NCBI GenBank assembly: GCA_031271325.1
Contig: JAISVY010000079.1
Location: 1 to 9,980, forward strand
Reading direction: 5' to 3'
Length of the DNA: 9,980 nucleotides
Source: Oscillospiraceae bacterium
Lineage (GTDB): Bacteria; Bacillota; Clostridia; Oscillospirales; UBA929
Notes under the pieces: generated by a model
Told to the model about the DNA's origin: nothing
The model's input: only the letters and a program-made list of their open reading frames with translations
Databases searched by the model: none
Shown: positions 1-7,051 of the stretch, piece by piece
Layout of the letters: every line of letters starts with the position of its first letter
Position numbering within the stretch: the stretch's first letter is position 1
Program-made: the position numbers and the translations under genes

Positions 1-746
1 GAGTATACAGGACCGGATACTTTCAGCTTATGTTCTTTTATATACCGGTCCATCCGTTCGGGCAAATCGCCGGTTTCGCCGTAATTCCCCCGGAAAAAAC
101 CCACCAGATACAGCCCTTCCGCCCGATACCGGTTTCCGGTCGGATCGAGCGAGATAAAACGTTCGGGTTGACCGGGCGTTTTTAGATAGCTGTTTATATC
201 CGTGTGATAACCGCCGACCGGATAACTAAGATTGACCCGCATCTCCTCCGACTGCCGGCAAAAACGCATAAACGGCTCAATGAACGTTTCATCCTTCCCG
301 AACGCATTGGGAGGACCGAGGATAAACGCTCTCCGATCCCGCCGCTGCAGGGTAATGCTCCCCTCGCCCGTTCCGGTGTTTTTTTCGGCAACCAGACGCA
401 TCCCGTACCGAATCAGTTCCAGCCGGGTGTGCATGATGGAATAGCATTCGCGCAGCCTTTGCATTTCCATGTCAAGCTGACTCTCTTGCCGCTCAATCAA
501 ATGCATGACGTTCTCCGGCGTCCGCTCGCTGGAGATCGCGCCTATCATTTTCAGCGGGATATTCAAGCCGCTTAGGACGGTGATAAAGTTGACCGCGATA
601 ATCTGCTCCGGGGCGTAATAGCGGTAATTATTGTCGGGGTTGCGCTTCACCGGGGAAAAGATACCGATCTCGTCCCAATACCGCAGGGTTGTCTGTTGAA
701 TGCCGGATAGCCTGGAAAACTCTTTGATGGTCAAAAACTCTTTCAT
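1..746 (-). CDS. MerR-family transcriptional regulator with BmrR/GyrI-like effector-binding domain (3' end outside window)
   Basis: The frame is open from an ATG at 746 to the window edge (248 codons plus 2 nt) with no stop, so the C-terminus is missing. The N-terminus is a winged-helix MerR DNA-binding domain: residues 6-30 (TIKEFSRLSGIQQTTLRYWD, then EIGIF) and the wing around 38-48 (PDNNYRYYAPE). A helical linker that dimerises in this family covers about 76-120. Residues from about 130 onward resemble a GyrI/BmrR effector-binding domain, including a YIKEHKLKVSGPVY stretch that normally lies about 20 residues from the end, so little is lost. MerR proteins of this type bind small hydrophobic ligands and activate promoters with long spacers, often for efflux genes; no target is visible here. 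A GGGAGAG ribosome binding site lies about 5 nt before the ATG. It is separated from the upstream HD-GYP gene by 124 bp and is probably its own unit. Confidence 0.9.
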   Translation of the reverse strand, partial: MKEFLTIKEFSRLSGIQQTTLRYWDEIGIFSPVKRNPDNNYRYYAPEQIIAVNFITVLSGLNIPLKMIGAISSERTPENVMHLIERQESQLDMEMQRLRECYSIMHTRLELIRYGMRLVAEKNTGTGEGSITLQRRDRRAFILGPPNAFGKDETFIEPFMRFCRQSEEMRVNLSYPVGGYHTDINSYLKTPGQPERFISLDPTGNRYRAEGLYLVGFFRGNYGETGDLPERMDRYIKEHKLKVSGPVY

Positions 747-767
747 TCGTTCTCTCCCGTCCATATA

Positions 768-788
768 TTAGGGCTTGCTGAACAACGC
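768..788 (+). repeat. 21-bp direct repeat, copy A (downstream of the signalling operon)
   Basis: Twenty of 21 bases match 6884-6904 in the same orientation; the shared core is TTGCTGAACAACGC. It lies in the 124-bp spacer (747-870) between the HD-GYP gene and the MerR gene, where I see no other gene, no clear terminator and no good promoter (there are TATAAC and TAATAT -10-like words on the minus strand, but no matching -35). A nearby related word, AGGGCTTCGCCGAA at about 805-818, suggests a degraded second unit. Such matching sequences in two spacers are probably members of a dispersed intergenic repeat family or remnants of an insertion element end. Confidence 0.6.
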
Positions 789-870
789 CGCGGTTATATT
801 TGTCTAGGGCTTCGCCGAATGAGAAACACGGGTTTTCACAGCGTCTGACGCCTGAAGCCACAGCCGGTTT

Positions 871-1962
871 TCACGCGTCCTCTCTGTTTTCCTGCGCGAT
901 CACCGCGAATTCATCCTGAATATTCCTGAAGATCTCCACGAGCACGGGATCGAAATGTGCGGCGGAGCCGTCAATAATAATGCCGGCGGATTTTTCCGCG
1001 CTGAACGGCTCCTTGTACGGCCGCGCGGAGGTCAGCGCGTCATAAACATCGGCAATCGCCATCAGACGTCCCAGAAGCGGGATTTCCAGCCCTTTCAGCC
1101 CGAACGGGTAACCGCTGCCGTCCCATTTCTCGTGGTGTGTGCCGGCGATGATTTCGGCGTATTGCAGGAAAAGCTGGTTTTCGCCCTTTGCCGCCATACG
1201 CCGGATTGCCTCCACACCCTTTGCGGCATGGGTCTTCATCGTGTCGAACTCTTCCGCCGAGAGTTTTCCGGGCTTATTCAAGATCGCGTCGCTGATGAAT
1301 ATCTTGCCCAAATCATGCAATTGAGTCGAGGGGATAATGTAGTCCATGTTTTCCCATAACAGGACTTCCTCGGAATACACGCCGTCTTCAACCAGACGGC
1401 CGATCAGCAATTCCATATACTTCTGCGTGCGGCTGACGTGCCCGCCGGTCATCACATCCCGAAACTCGACCAAATCGGCGACAATGCTGATAATTGAGCT
1501 GTGAAGCCCGAGGATCTGCGATGTCTGCTCCTTGACCATGCCGATCAGGTTGTCGTTGAGGCGTTTCAGCTCCGCTTTTTGCTTCTGGATCAGCAGATGG
1601 TTTTCGATCCGCTTCAGCAAAATCGCGGCGGAGAAGGGTTTGGTCACATAATCGACCGCCCCGAGTTCCAACCCCTCCAGTTCGTTCATTTCCTCCGATT
1701 TAGACGTAACGAAGATCACGGGGATGTCCGTGTACCTTGCGTCGGCTTTCAAAATCCGCATCACGTCAAAGCCGTTCATGCCGGGCATCGCAATATCCAG
1801 CAAAATCAAATCCGGCGTAACGGTCTCAAGAAATTTGAACAGCCTTTCGGCGGACGGCAGCGCGTAAACCTCAAAAGAACCCTTGAGCATGGTCTTCCCG
1901 ATGTTCAGGTTTGCCTGGTTGTCGTCAACCAGCATGATTGTCTGGCGCTTTTTTTCCGGCAT
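871..1962 (-). CDS. Response regulator with HD-GYP domain, predicted cyclic di-GMP phosphodiesterase
   Basis: The 363-residue protein has an N-terminal receiver (residues 8-125) with acidic pair D13/D14, phospho-acceptor D56 in LLDIAMP, T86 and K108. A short coiled-coil-like linker (about 125-155) leads to an HD-GYP domain (about 158-355). Its metal-binding and signature residues are present: H175 in GGH, H216-D217 in QLHDLGK, H245, H276-H277-E278, D281, and G284-Y285-P286 in HHEKWDGSGYP. HD-GYP proteins hydrolyse cyclic di-GMP, usually to pGpG or GMP, in the cytoplasm; phosphorylation of D56 would be the control input. I chose ATG 1962 over the longer start at 2019. It is preceded by AAAGGAG with 9-11 nt spacing, begins 1 nt after the upstream stop, and avoids a 56-nt overlap. 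It is the last gene of the kinase operon. Specificity for cyclic di-GMP rather than other cyclic dinucleotides is inferred from the family. Confidence 0.93.
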   Translation of the reverse strand: MPEKKRQTIMLVDDNQANLNIGKTMLKGSFEVYALPSAERLFKFLETVTPDLILLDIAMPGMNGFDVMRILKADARYTDIPVIFVTSKSEEMNELEGLELGAVDYVTKPFSAAILLKRIENHLLIQKQKAELKRLNDNLIGMVKEQTSQILGLHSSIISIVADLVEFRDVMTGGHVSRTQKYMELLIGRLVEDGVYSEEVLLWENMDYIIPSTQLHDLGKIFISDAILNKPGKLSAEEFDTMKTHAAKGVEAIRRMAAKGENQLFLQYAEIIAGTHHEKWDGSGYPFGLKGLEIPLLGRLMAIADVYDALTSARPYKEPFSAEKSAGIIIDGSAAHFDPVLVEIFRNIQDEFAVIAQENREDA

Positions 1963-1963
1963 G

Positions 1964-2740
1964 CTATTTCTCTCCTTTGACGGCATACATCCCTTTGCTT
2001 TTTTCAAAGAAATCGTCAACCGTTTTCACGATCCGTTCCGGGGGCATGGTTTTGAGCAGATACCCCTCGGGTTTGAGATTTACCACATTCAGGAAGCTCT
2101 CTTTGTCCTCTTTGGCTGTTAGGAACATGACCGGAATATTGGAAAACTCGGTCTCCGTGCGGATCATCTCCAATACCTGCTTCCCGTCAACAACCGGCAT
2201 GGCGTAATCCAGCAGAACCAAATCCGGCCGGTTCAGCGTCAGATACTTGATCGCCATCGCCGCCGAATTCGCCAAAAAAACATTGTATCTGTCCCCCAGC
2301 CAACCCTTTACGCTCCGCAGCATCGCCCCGGAATCATCCACGACCAGAATCTTCTTCCGAAGCTGTCCGCTGTATTGCCGGATCAAATGATCCACCGTCT
2401 CCGTCAGGCTGTTCACGTTAATCGGGCGCGAAAACTCCCGGATTATATGTTCGTTGGGAATTACGGTCTTCACTTCTTTAAGATTGTCCAGCCTGCCAAC
2501 GGTGAAAACGGGGATATCCTCCATGATCACCCGGTCCTTTAGAAACGTCAGAGCCTGCTGCTGCTCAAGCAGTTTTTTTTCCGCGTATACCACGACGCCG
2601 CATACAGGCTCCTTGATGTCATTGATGGCATCCGTGTCCGCAGGGACAAGAGATACCCGGTATGGCGTTTTTTCAAGCTTCTCCTTAATAGATGTCAGTA
2701 AAAAGCTCTCCGTTTCCGTTACGATCATGATATGCTGCAT
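1964..2740 (-). CDS. Tandem-receiver response regulator (degenerate REC followed by canonical REC)
   Basis: The 258-residue protein has no recognisable output domain. The C-terminal half (residues 129-248) is a complete receiver: D135/D136 in ILVVDD, phospho-acceptor D178 in LLDYAMP, T208 in FLTA and K230 in YLLKTMPP. The N-terminal half (1-122) keeps the receiver-like alternation of hydrophobic strands and helices, but has Y/A in place of the expected Asp (VVVYAEK, about 49-55), no acidic pair after the first strand, and R105 near the usual Lys site. It is therefore probably a phosphorylation-dead receiver. The ATG directly abuts the kinase stop codon (TAG|ATG), with GGAGGGC as ribosome binding site, so translation is likely coupled. 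A CheY-like or relay role between the kinase and the HD-GYP protein is inferred from context. A scaffold or phosphate-sink role is also possible. Confidence 0.88.
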   Translation of the reverse strand: MQHIMIVTETESFLLTSIKEKLEKTPYRVSLVPADTDAINDIKEPVCGVVVYAEKKLLEQQQALTFLKDRVIMEDIPVFTVGRLDNLKEVKTVIPNEHIIREFSRPINVNSLTETVDHLIRQYSGQLRKKILVVDDSGAMLRSVKGWLGDRYNVFLANSAAMAIKYLTLNRPDLVLLDYAMPVVDGKQVLEMIRTETEFSNIPVMFLTAKEDKESFLNVVNLKPEGYLLKTMPPERIVKTVDDFFEKSKGMYAVKGEK

Positions 2741-5700
2741 CTATAAGCCCTCCTCTATCGGCGCAGTTTCGGCGATTTCCAACAGTTCCCGCGCCCGTTT
2801 AATAACCTCTTCCATATCGACGTCGGCGGCGTATATGCCCAATAAATCCATATGATTTTGATATTCTCCGGGGAAAAGCAGCGTCTCCAGTTCCTTCACG
2901 GCATCGTCTACGCCGTCTAAATCAAAGTTCTCCGCGGCGGCAACCAGGTTCCGCAGCGGCACAGACCGCTCTGCCCAAGAGGATTTCCTTTTCTCCCTCC
3001 GCTCTTTCTCCGCAAACGCCTTCAGCCGCGGCTTAAAACTCCGGTACAGCGCCAAAACGGCGGGCGTCTCCCGCTTCAATGCATCCGGGTTTTCCTCTCT
3101 TCCGTACCGCTCCAAGCGGTCAAACCCTTCCGCGAGTTCCCCGGCGCCGATGATTTGCGCGGTGGTCTTCAGCGCGTGAACAATGACCGTCAAGTCAGGA
3201 ATCCGGTCTTCGGCGAGAAACTGCTCGATTTTCCCCGACTTTAGGTCGATCAGTGTATAGAAGTCCCGCAGAAGCTTGCAAAACATCTTTTTGGACCCCG
3301 AACGACGGATGCCCTCCAACGCGTCGATCCCTTCCACATCCGGCAGGACGTCGTCCTGAACGGCGGGAAATTCCATCCCGGAGATTTCCTCAAAGGCCAT
3401 GTTGCCAACCTGTTCGCGCAGCCAGCGCACCAGATCCCCGCCGCTTCCGTACCGGAAGGACTCAAGCTTCTCCATCGCCGCGTCCACACCGTCCATATCG
3501 AACGCCTCGCACGCGCGGCGCAGTTCCTCCAGCAGCGCGGGATTTGGCGCGTCCGCAAACGGTTTGCCGGTATCGCGGGAAGCAAGGGCGCTGTCTATAG
3601 CATCCAACAGCGCCTCCGTAAGCGCCGCGAACGCGGGATGCCCGGCGTTCACCGTATCCGCGTCCCCCTCATTGGCGGCCTTTTCAAGTTCGCCGGCCGC
3701 TTTCCCTGCCTCATCGGCGCAGATCCCGTAGCTTGAGCCTTTGATCCCGTGGACGATTATGGCGTATTCGTTCAGATCGTCCAAGCAGAGCCGCAGTTTT
3801 TCCAGCAGAGGCCGGGTACCCGCCGTATAAGAGCGCAGGATTCCGGCAAGGACGGCTCCGTCGTTGTTGAAGCGCTCCAGCGCCTTTGCGATGTCCAGAC
3901 CGGGGATCGTAACGCCGTCCAGCAACCCCGCCGTATCCTCCGGCGCGTCTTCCTCCGTGCCAAATTCTTCCTGATCTTTATCCCGAACCCAGCGTCGGAG
4001 AACCGAGTCCAGCTTCATGAGGTCGATCGGTTTGGAGATAAACGCCTGAAACCCCTTGCTTAAAAACATCTCCTCGCTGCCTGTCACCGCGTTGGCGGTC
4101 AGCGCGATGATCGGGACCGTCCTCGCGTACTCCGTGCCAATCTCCTCACGGATGACCTTCGTCGCCTCAACGCCGTCTATGCCCGGCATCATATGGTCCA
4201 TGAAGACCGCGCTGTACCGGACTTTCTCCTCACGGATCGCGCGGATTGCCTCCAAACCGCCCGTCACACAGTCCACACGCATCCCGTAAGGCTTCATCAG
4301 ACCCTTGGCGACATCCAAGTTGGTGATGTTGTCGTCTACCAAGAGAACCTTCGCGTAGGGGAAACGGATACGCTTCGCGTGCGAGTTCCGGTCGAGCTTG
4401 TTGGCAGAATACTGGAACCGCTTTAAGCTGTCCGCCACCTTGGCGCCGATCACGTCGTCCGTCACAAGTCCCTGCCGGATGCGGACCGTAAAGACGCTGC
4501 CCTTCCCGTACTCGCTCTCCACGCTGACGTCTCCGCCCATCATCTCCGCCAGATTCTTTGTGATGGACAACCCCAGACCGGTTCCGCCCGCTTGGTGGTA
4601 GGAAGTCGCGCCGAACTGCTCAAAGTCGGCGAACAGCCGCTCAAGGTGGTCGGGGCGGATGCCGGAGCCTGTATCCGAGACCCGGATGGTCATCCACACC
4701 GCATCCCCGTCCCGCTCACACGTAAGGCACAGTTCCACCGTCCCCTCTTCGGTATACTTGAACGCGTTGGACAAAAGGTTGCTGATGATTTGCTTGACGC
4801 GGAGCTCATCCCCAAACAGGCGCGCGGGGATAGCCCCGTCGATCTCCAGAACAAACCGGATTGGGCGGCTTCCGATGCGCAGGATGTTTTGGAGAACGGA
4901 ATCGTTGATCAAACTGGGGACATCGTAGGGGTTCGGGATGATCTCAAACTTCCCGGACTGTATCTTGGAGATGTCCAGGATGTCGTTGACGATGCTCAAT
5001 AGGGTGGAGCCGGAGTTGTAGATCTTCTCCAGATTCTGCTTGATGTCTTCGTCCATATCGCCCCCGCTGAGGGCGATTTCCGAAAGCCCGATGACCGCGT
5101 TGAGCGGCGTCCGCATTTCGTGGCTCATACTGGCAAGGAAATCGCTCTTGGCGCGATTCGCCCTTTTTGCCTCCTCCAACGCCGTTTCCAGCTGGGCGGA
5201 GGTCTTTCGGAGTTCCGAGACCATCTCCTTCTCCGCCCGAAGATCCCGCGAATACGCCGCGACCACATAGCCGTCCCCGTAAGGGACGCGCACCATCGTC
5301 AGCTCGGCCGGGAGAGGGGTGCCGTCCGGCAGCTGGTACATCCAGTCGCAAGTGAAGGAGCCTTTCTCAAACGCCTCGCGGATAACCACCCCCGCCTTTT
5401 CACGCGTCACCCGGCCGTCCGGCTGGAATTCCGGCGAAAGCTCATAATAACGCTCTATGTATTCCTTTTTGTTCTTCAGCCCGAAAAGTTTGACGGCCGC
5501 CTCGTTGCATTCGATCAGACGGTAATGCTGATCCCACAGGCGGCTCGCAAGGGGGTTCGTGTCCAGCATCAGCTTCATCCGCTCATGCTCCTCGCGGATT
5601 GCCGCGGCCTGCGCCCTGATCGTCGCGTTCAGCTTCTCCAGCGCGCGGTTCATCAGATCCTTCTCCGAACGGGGTTCCAGCGTGACAGACAGACCGCCGT

Positions 5701-6787
5701 TCGCAATCTCTTCGACCGTGCGAACCTGCCGCCGGGTGTTATCCAGCATATTGTTGAACGCGTCGGCCAAGGTGCGTGTTTCGTCCTTCGTATTCACGCG
5801 GAGTTCCAGTTCGGTGTCGCCCACCGCCAGCGCGGACGCGGCTTCCGTTACGGCGCGGATCGGCTTGACAATATGCCCCACAATGATCAGAAGGACTGTG
5901 ATCGAAAGCGCCAATATCACGACGGTAATCACCGAGCCGCCCTGCACAAAACCCCCTATGGTCTTCAATTCCTCGTCAAAATACTGCCCGATGAACAGCA
6001 TTCCCACAGCTCTTCCGTCCGGGCCGTTAATCGGCGTGTAACGGCATACGGCAACCCGCCCCAGAATATCCACACGCCCGGAGTACGCCTTCCCGGACAA
6101 CACCGTTTCGGCGATAGCCGCGTCCGCCCTCGTGCCGATCATGCGGACGCCGTTTTCCCCCAATACCGTCGTCGCGATCCGTTCATCCCCCAAAACAACC
6201 GTCGCCTCACAGCCCATCATCTCCTTGATCTCATCGACAAAACGGTCTGTATCCAAGCGAAACCCGACGGATACCACGCCGATCACCTTGCCCTCCGCGT
6301 TCAAAACAGGTGTGCCCGAGCGGACGGACAGGCGCACGACCGAGCCTTCCTCAATCGCGGTCAGGGACTCCCCGTACATGGCAGAGCGGATGTTCGCCTG
6401 ATCCGAAATGATGTCCCCCGTCTCCTCCGGCGCGTGCGTCCGCACGAGCACACGCCCCTGAGCGTCCGTAACCGTGCAAAACTCAACGCCGTTCTCCTCT
6501 TGCAGAGACAATGCCCGGGACAGCAACGCCTCCGCGTTCCCTGCCTCGACCGCGGCGATAACGGCAGAATCCAGCGCTATCCCCTGCGACACCGCCGCTG
6601 CCTCCGACTCCATCAGACCAAGGCGGTTCACCGCCACCTTCGTGACCATATCCACATGATGTATCGTCGACTCGTCCACAAAATCGGAAAACTGGACGAT
6701 GTTCCACAATAAAACACCCGACGCTGCGCACAGGATGATCACCACCGCCGGAAGCAATATCTTCCCTTTTATCCCTCGCAACTCCAC
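2741..6787 (-). CDS. Hybrid sensor histidine kinase: Cache-HAMP-PAS-HisKA-HATPase-REC-HPt-HPt
   Basis: This 1348-residue membrane kinase starts at GTG 6787 with GGGGAG about 5 nt upstream. Transmembrane segments at about 9-31 and 283-305 flank an extracellular sensor that resembles Cache_3/Cache_2-type domains, so an extracellular small-molecule ligand is likely. HAMP (about 303-355, with a possible second HAMP-like stretch to 395) and PAS (about 403-515) follow. The kinase core has H556 in SHEMRTPLNAVIG, the N-box (N670, N674), DTGSG (705-709) and GGTGLGL (734-740). One receiver (813-930) has D818/D819, acceptor D864, T897 and K919. Two HPt domains carry H1013 (HGIKGSS) and H1204 (HALKTTA). 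Each is followed by an FDxDGVD helical segment (1096-1102 and 1288-1294), giving a repeat of about 192 residues. Expected chemistry is ATP-dependent H556 phosphorylation, transfer to D864, then to one or both HPt histidines, then to the response regulators encoded directly downstream. The ligand is unknown. Confidence 0.93.
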   Translation of the reverse strand: MELRGIKGKILLPAVVIILCAASGVLLWNIVQFSDFVDESTIHHVDMVTKVAVNRLGLMESEAAAVSQGIALDSAVIAAVEAGNAEALLSRALSLQEENGVEFCTVTDAQGRVLVRTHAPEETGDIISDQANIRSAMYGESLTAIEEGSVVRLSVRSGTPVLNAEGKVIGVVSVGFRLDTDRFVDEIKEMMGCEATVVLGDERIATTVLGENGVRMIGTRADAAIAETVLSGKAYSGRVDILGRVAVCRYTPINGPDGRAVGMLFIGQYFDEELKTIGGFVQGGSVITVVILALSITVLLIIVGHIVKPIRAVTEAASALAVGDTELELRVNTKDETRTLADAFNNMLDNTRRQVRTVEEIANGGLSVTLEPRSEKDLMNRALEKLNATIRAQAAAIREEHERMKLMLDTNPLASRLWDQHYRLIECNEAAVKLFGLKNKKEYIERYYELSPEFQPDGRVTREKAGVVIREAFEKGSFTCDWMYQLPDGTPLPAELTMVRVPYGDGYVVAAYSRDLRAEKEMVSELRKTSAQLETALEEAKRANRAKSDFLASMSHEMRTPLNAVIGLSEIALSGGDMDEDIKQNLEKIYNSGSTLLSIVNDILDISKIQSGKFEIIPNPYDVPSLINDSVLQNILRIGSRPIRFVLEIDGAIPARLFGDELRVKQIISNLLSNAFKYTEEGTVELCLTCERDGDAVWMTIRVSDTGSGIRPDHLERLFADFEQFGATSYHQAGGTGLGLSITKNLAEMMGGDVSVESEYGKGSVFTVRIRQGLVTDDVIGAKVADSLKRFQYSANKLDRNSHAKRIRFPYAKVLLVDDNITNLDVAKGLMKPYGMRVDCVTGGLEAIRAIREEKVRYSAVFMDHMMPGIDGVEATKVIREEIGTEYARTVPIIALTANAVTGSEEMFLSKGFQAFISKPIDLMKLDSVLRRWVRDKDQEEFGTEEDAPEDTAGLLDGVTIPGLDIAKALERFNNDGAVLAGILRSYTAGTRPLLEKLRLCLDDLNEYAIIVHGIKGSSYGICADEAGKAAGELEKAANEGDADTVNAGHPAFAALTEALLDAIDSALASRDTGKPFADAPNPALLEELRRACEAFDMDGVDAAMEKLESFRYGSGGDLVRWLREQVGNMAFEEISGMEFPAVQDDVLPDVEGIDALEGIRRSGSKKMFCKLLRDFYTLIDLKSGKIEQFLAEDRIPDLTVIVHALKTTAQIIGAGELAEGFDRLERYGREENPDALKRETPAVLALYRSFKPRLKAFAEKERREKRKSSWAERSVPLRNLVAAAENFDLDGVDDAVKELETLLFPGEYQNHMDLLGIYAADVDMEEVIKRARELLEIAETAPIEEGL

Positions 6788-6835
6788 TTCAGCTCCCCAG
6801 GCTTAACTTTTTCCGAAAAACGCAGTACAAAAATT

Positions 6836-6881
6836 GCGCCTGCGGCGCTTCGGGTCGAAAAGGAGTTGTTCGGCAGCTCCT
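6836..6881 (+). repeat. 46-bp direct repeat, copy 1
   Basis: It matches 7003-7048 at 44 of 46 positions, with differences at 6866 (T versus C) and 6872 (G versus A). Each copy opens with a small GCGCC-TGC-GGCGC hairpin and ends with a larger AGGAG...CTCCT hairpin. The copies are 167 bp apart. It lies in the 264-bp spacer 6788-7051, in which I find no gene. Confidence 0.85.
6862..6881 (-). terminator. Weak terminator-like hairpin (second in series)
   Basis: This is the copy-1 version of the hairpin at 7026-7050. Read on the minus strand it forms AGGAGCTG/CAACTCCT with one C-A mismatch and loop CCGAA, followed by TTTT. It could back up the main terminator after the DHHW gene. If so, the kinase promoter would have to lie in the remaining 75 bp or so before 6787. 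The mismatch makes it weaker than the other copy. Confidence 0.35.
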
Positions 6882-6883
6882 AT

Positions 6884-6904
6884 TTAGGGATTGCTGAACA
6901 ACGC
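6884..6904 (+). repeat. 21-bp direct repeat, copy B (upstream of the signalling operon)
   Basis: It matches 768-788 at 20 of 21 bases in the same orientation, differing only at 6890 (A versus C). Together the two copies bracket the entire kinase / tandem-receiver / HD-GYP operon. The word TGCTGAACA is also the reverse complement of TGTTCAGCA in the terminator hairpin at 7026-7050, which links the repeat types in this spacer. Confidence 0.6.
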
Positions 6905-6936
6905 GGCTGTCACGCTTCACAACTCTTTTCGACCAG

Positions 6937-6995
6937 CAAATTCGGAATTTTTCACTTTGATTTCTTCGAAATAAAGTTCCAAAATTCCGAATTTG
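6937..6995. repeat. Nested 59-nt hairpin with perfect 15-bp outer arms
   Basis: CAAATTCGGAATTTT (6937-6951) is exactly complementary to AAAATTCCGAATTTG (6981-6995). Within the 29-nt loop, ACTTTGATTTC and GAAATAAAGT pair with one bulged base around a TTC tip. The whole segment can therefore form one long AT-rich stem. It lies between the two 46-bp repeats and has a markedly lower GC content than its surroundings. It is not followed by a T-tract, so a terminator role is unlikely. It may be the core of a mobile repeat, or a protein-binding or RNA-structural site. Confidence 0.75.
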
Positions 6996-7002
6996 ACAAC
7001 TC

Positions 7003-7048
7003 GCGCCTGCGGCGCTTCGGGTCGAAAAGGAGCTGTTCAGCAGCTCCT
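7003..7048 (+). repeat. 46-bp direct repeat, copy 2
   Basis: This is the partner of 6836-6881 (44/46 identical). Its right end forms the terminator of the DHHW gene. A repeat family whose end serves as a gene terminator is typical of intergenic elements that settle directly after stop codons. Confidence 0.85.
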
Positions 7049-7050
7049 TT
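7026..7050 (-). terminator. Rho-independent terminator of the O-acetylation operon
   Basis: AAAGGAGCTG (7026-7035) pairs perfectly over 10 bp with CAGCTCCTTT (7041-7050) around a 5-nt loop. On the minus strand the stem begins 1 nt after the TAA of the DHHW gene and ends in TTTT. The inverted symmetry would allow function in both directions, but no plus-strand gene ends here. The base of the stem is A-T rich, giving a good U-tract in either direction. Confidence 0.75.
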
Positions 7051-7051
7051 A

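Larger units (their letters stand above)
6853..6934. repeat. Imperfect inverted repeat of about 82 bp (fold-back element)
   Basis: The arm 6853-6869 (GGTCGAAAAGGAGTTGT) is the reverse complement of 6919-6934 except for one extra G. Inside it, GTTGTTCGGC (from 6865) and GCTGAACAAC (6893-6902) form a second, nested imperfect pair. The left arm overlaps the 46-bp repeat copy 1, so the same bases can instead form the shorter AGGAG/CTCCT hairpin at 6862-6881. This resembles a MITE- or REP-like element, although no target-site duplication was identified. Confidence 0.6.

Noticed and set aside
628..861. 77-codon minus-strand open frame spanning the 747-870 spacer and the start of the MerR gene
   Set aside because: It overlaps the well-supported MerR start in another frame and runs through the repeat sequence; no ribosome binding site or domain. 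It may be a chance frame within the dispersed repeat.
1963..2019. Longer start for the HD-GYP gene at 2019
   Set aside because: It would overlap the upstream gene by 56 nt and lacks a good ribosome binding site, while ATG 1962 has AAAGGAG and gives a receiver of normal length.
5120..6712. 530-codon plus-strand open frame antisense to the kinase
   Set aside because: It mirrors the kinase reading frame, has Arg/His/Gln-rich composition without recognisable domains, and the minus-strand frame has a full set of kinase motifs. It is a shadow of GC-biased codon use.
6802..6830. Promoter-like pair TTGTAC / GTTAAG with a 17-nt spacer ahead of the kinase (minus strand)
   Set aside because: Both hexamers match the consensus poorly, and the implied transcript start (about 6795) would fall inside the ribosome binding site. 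No convincing kinase promoter was found.
6836..7050. CRISPR array
   Set aside because: Only two repeat copies, with internal hairpins and a single 121-bp interval that is itself palindromic; no regular spacer series and no cas genes.
6788..7051. Riboswitch or structured leader for the kinase operon
   Set aside because: Many stems are present, but they are explained by repeats and terminators; no recognised aptamer core was seen, and there is no evidence that the region is in the kinase transcript.
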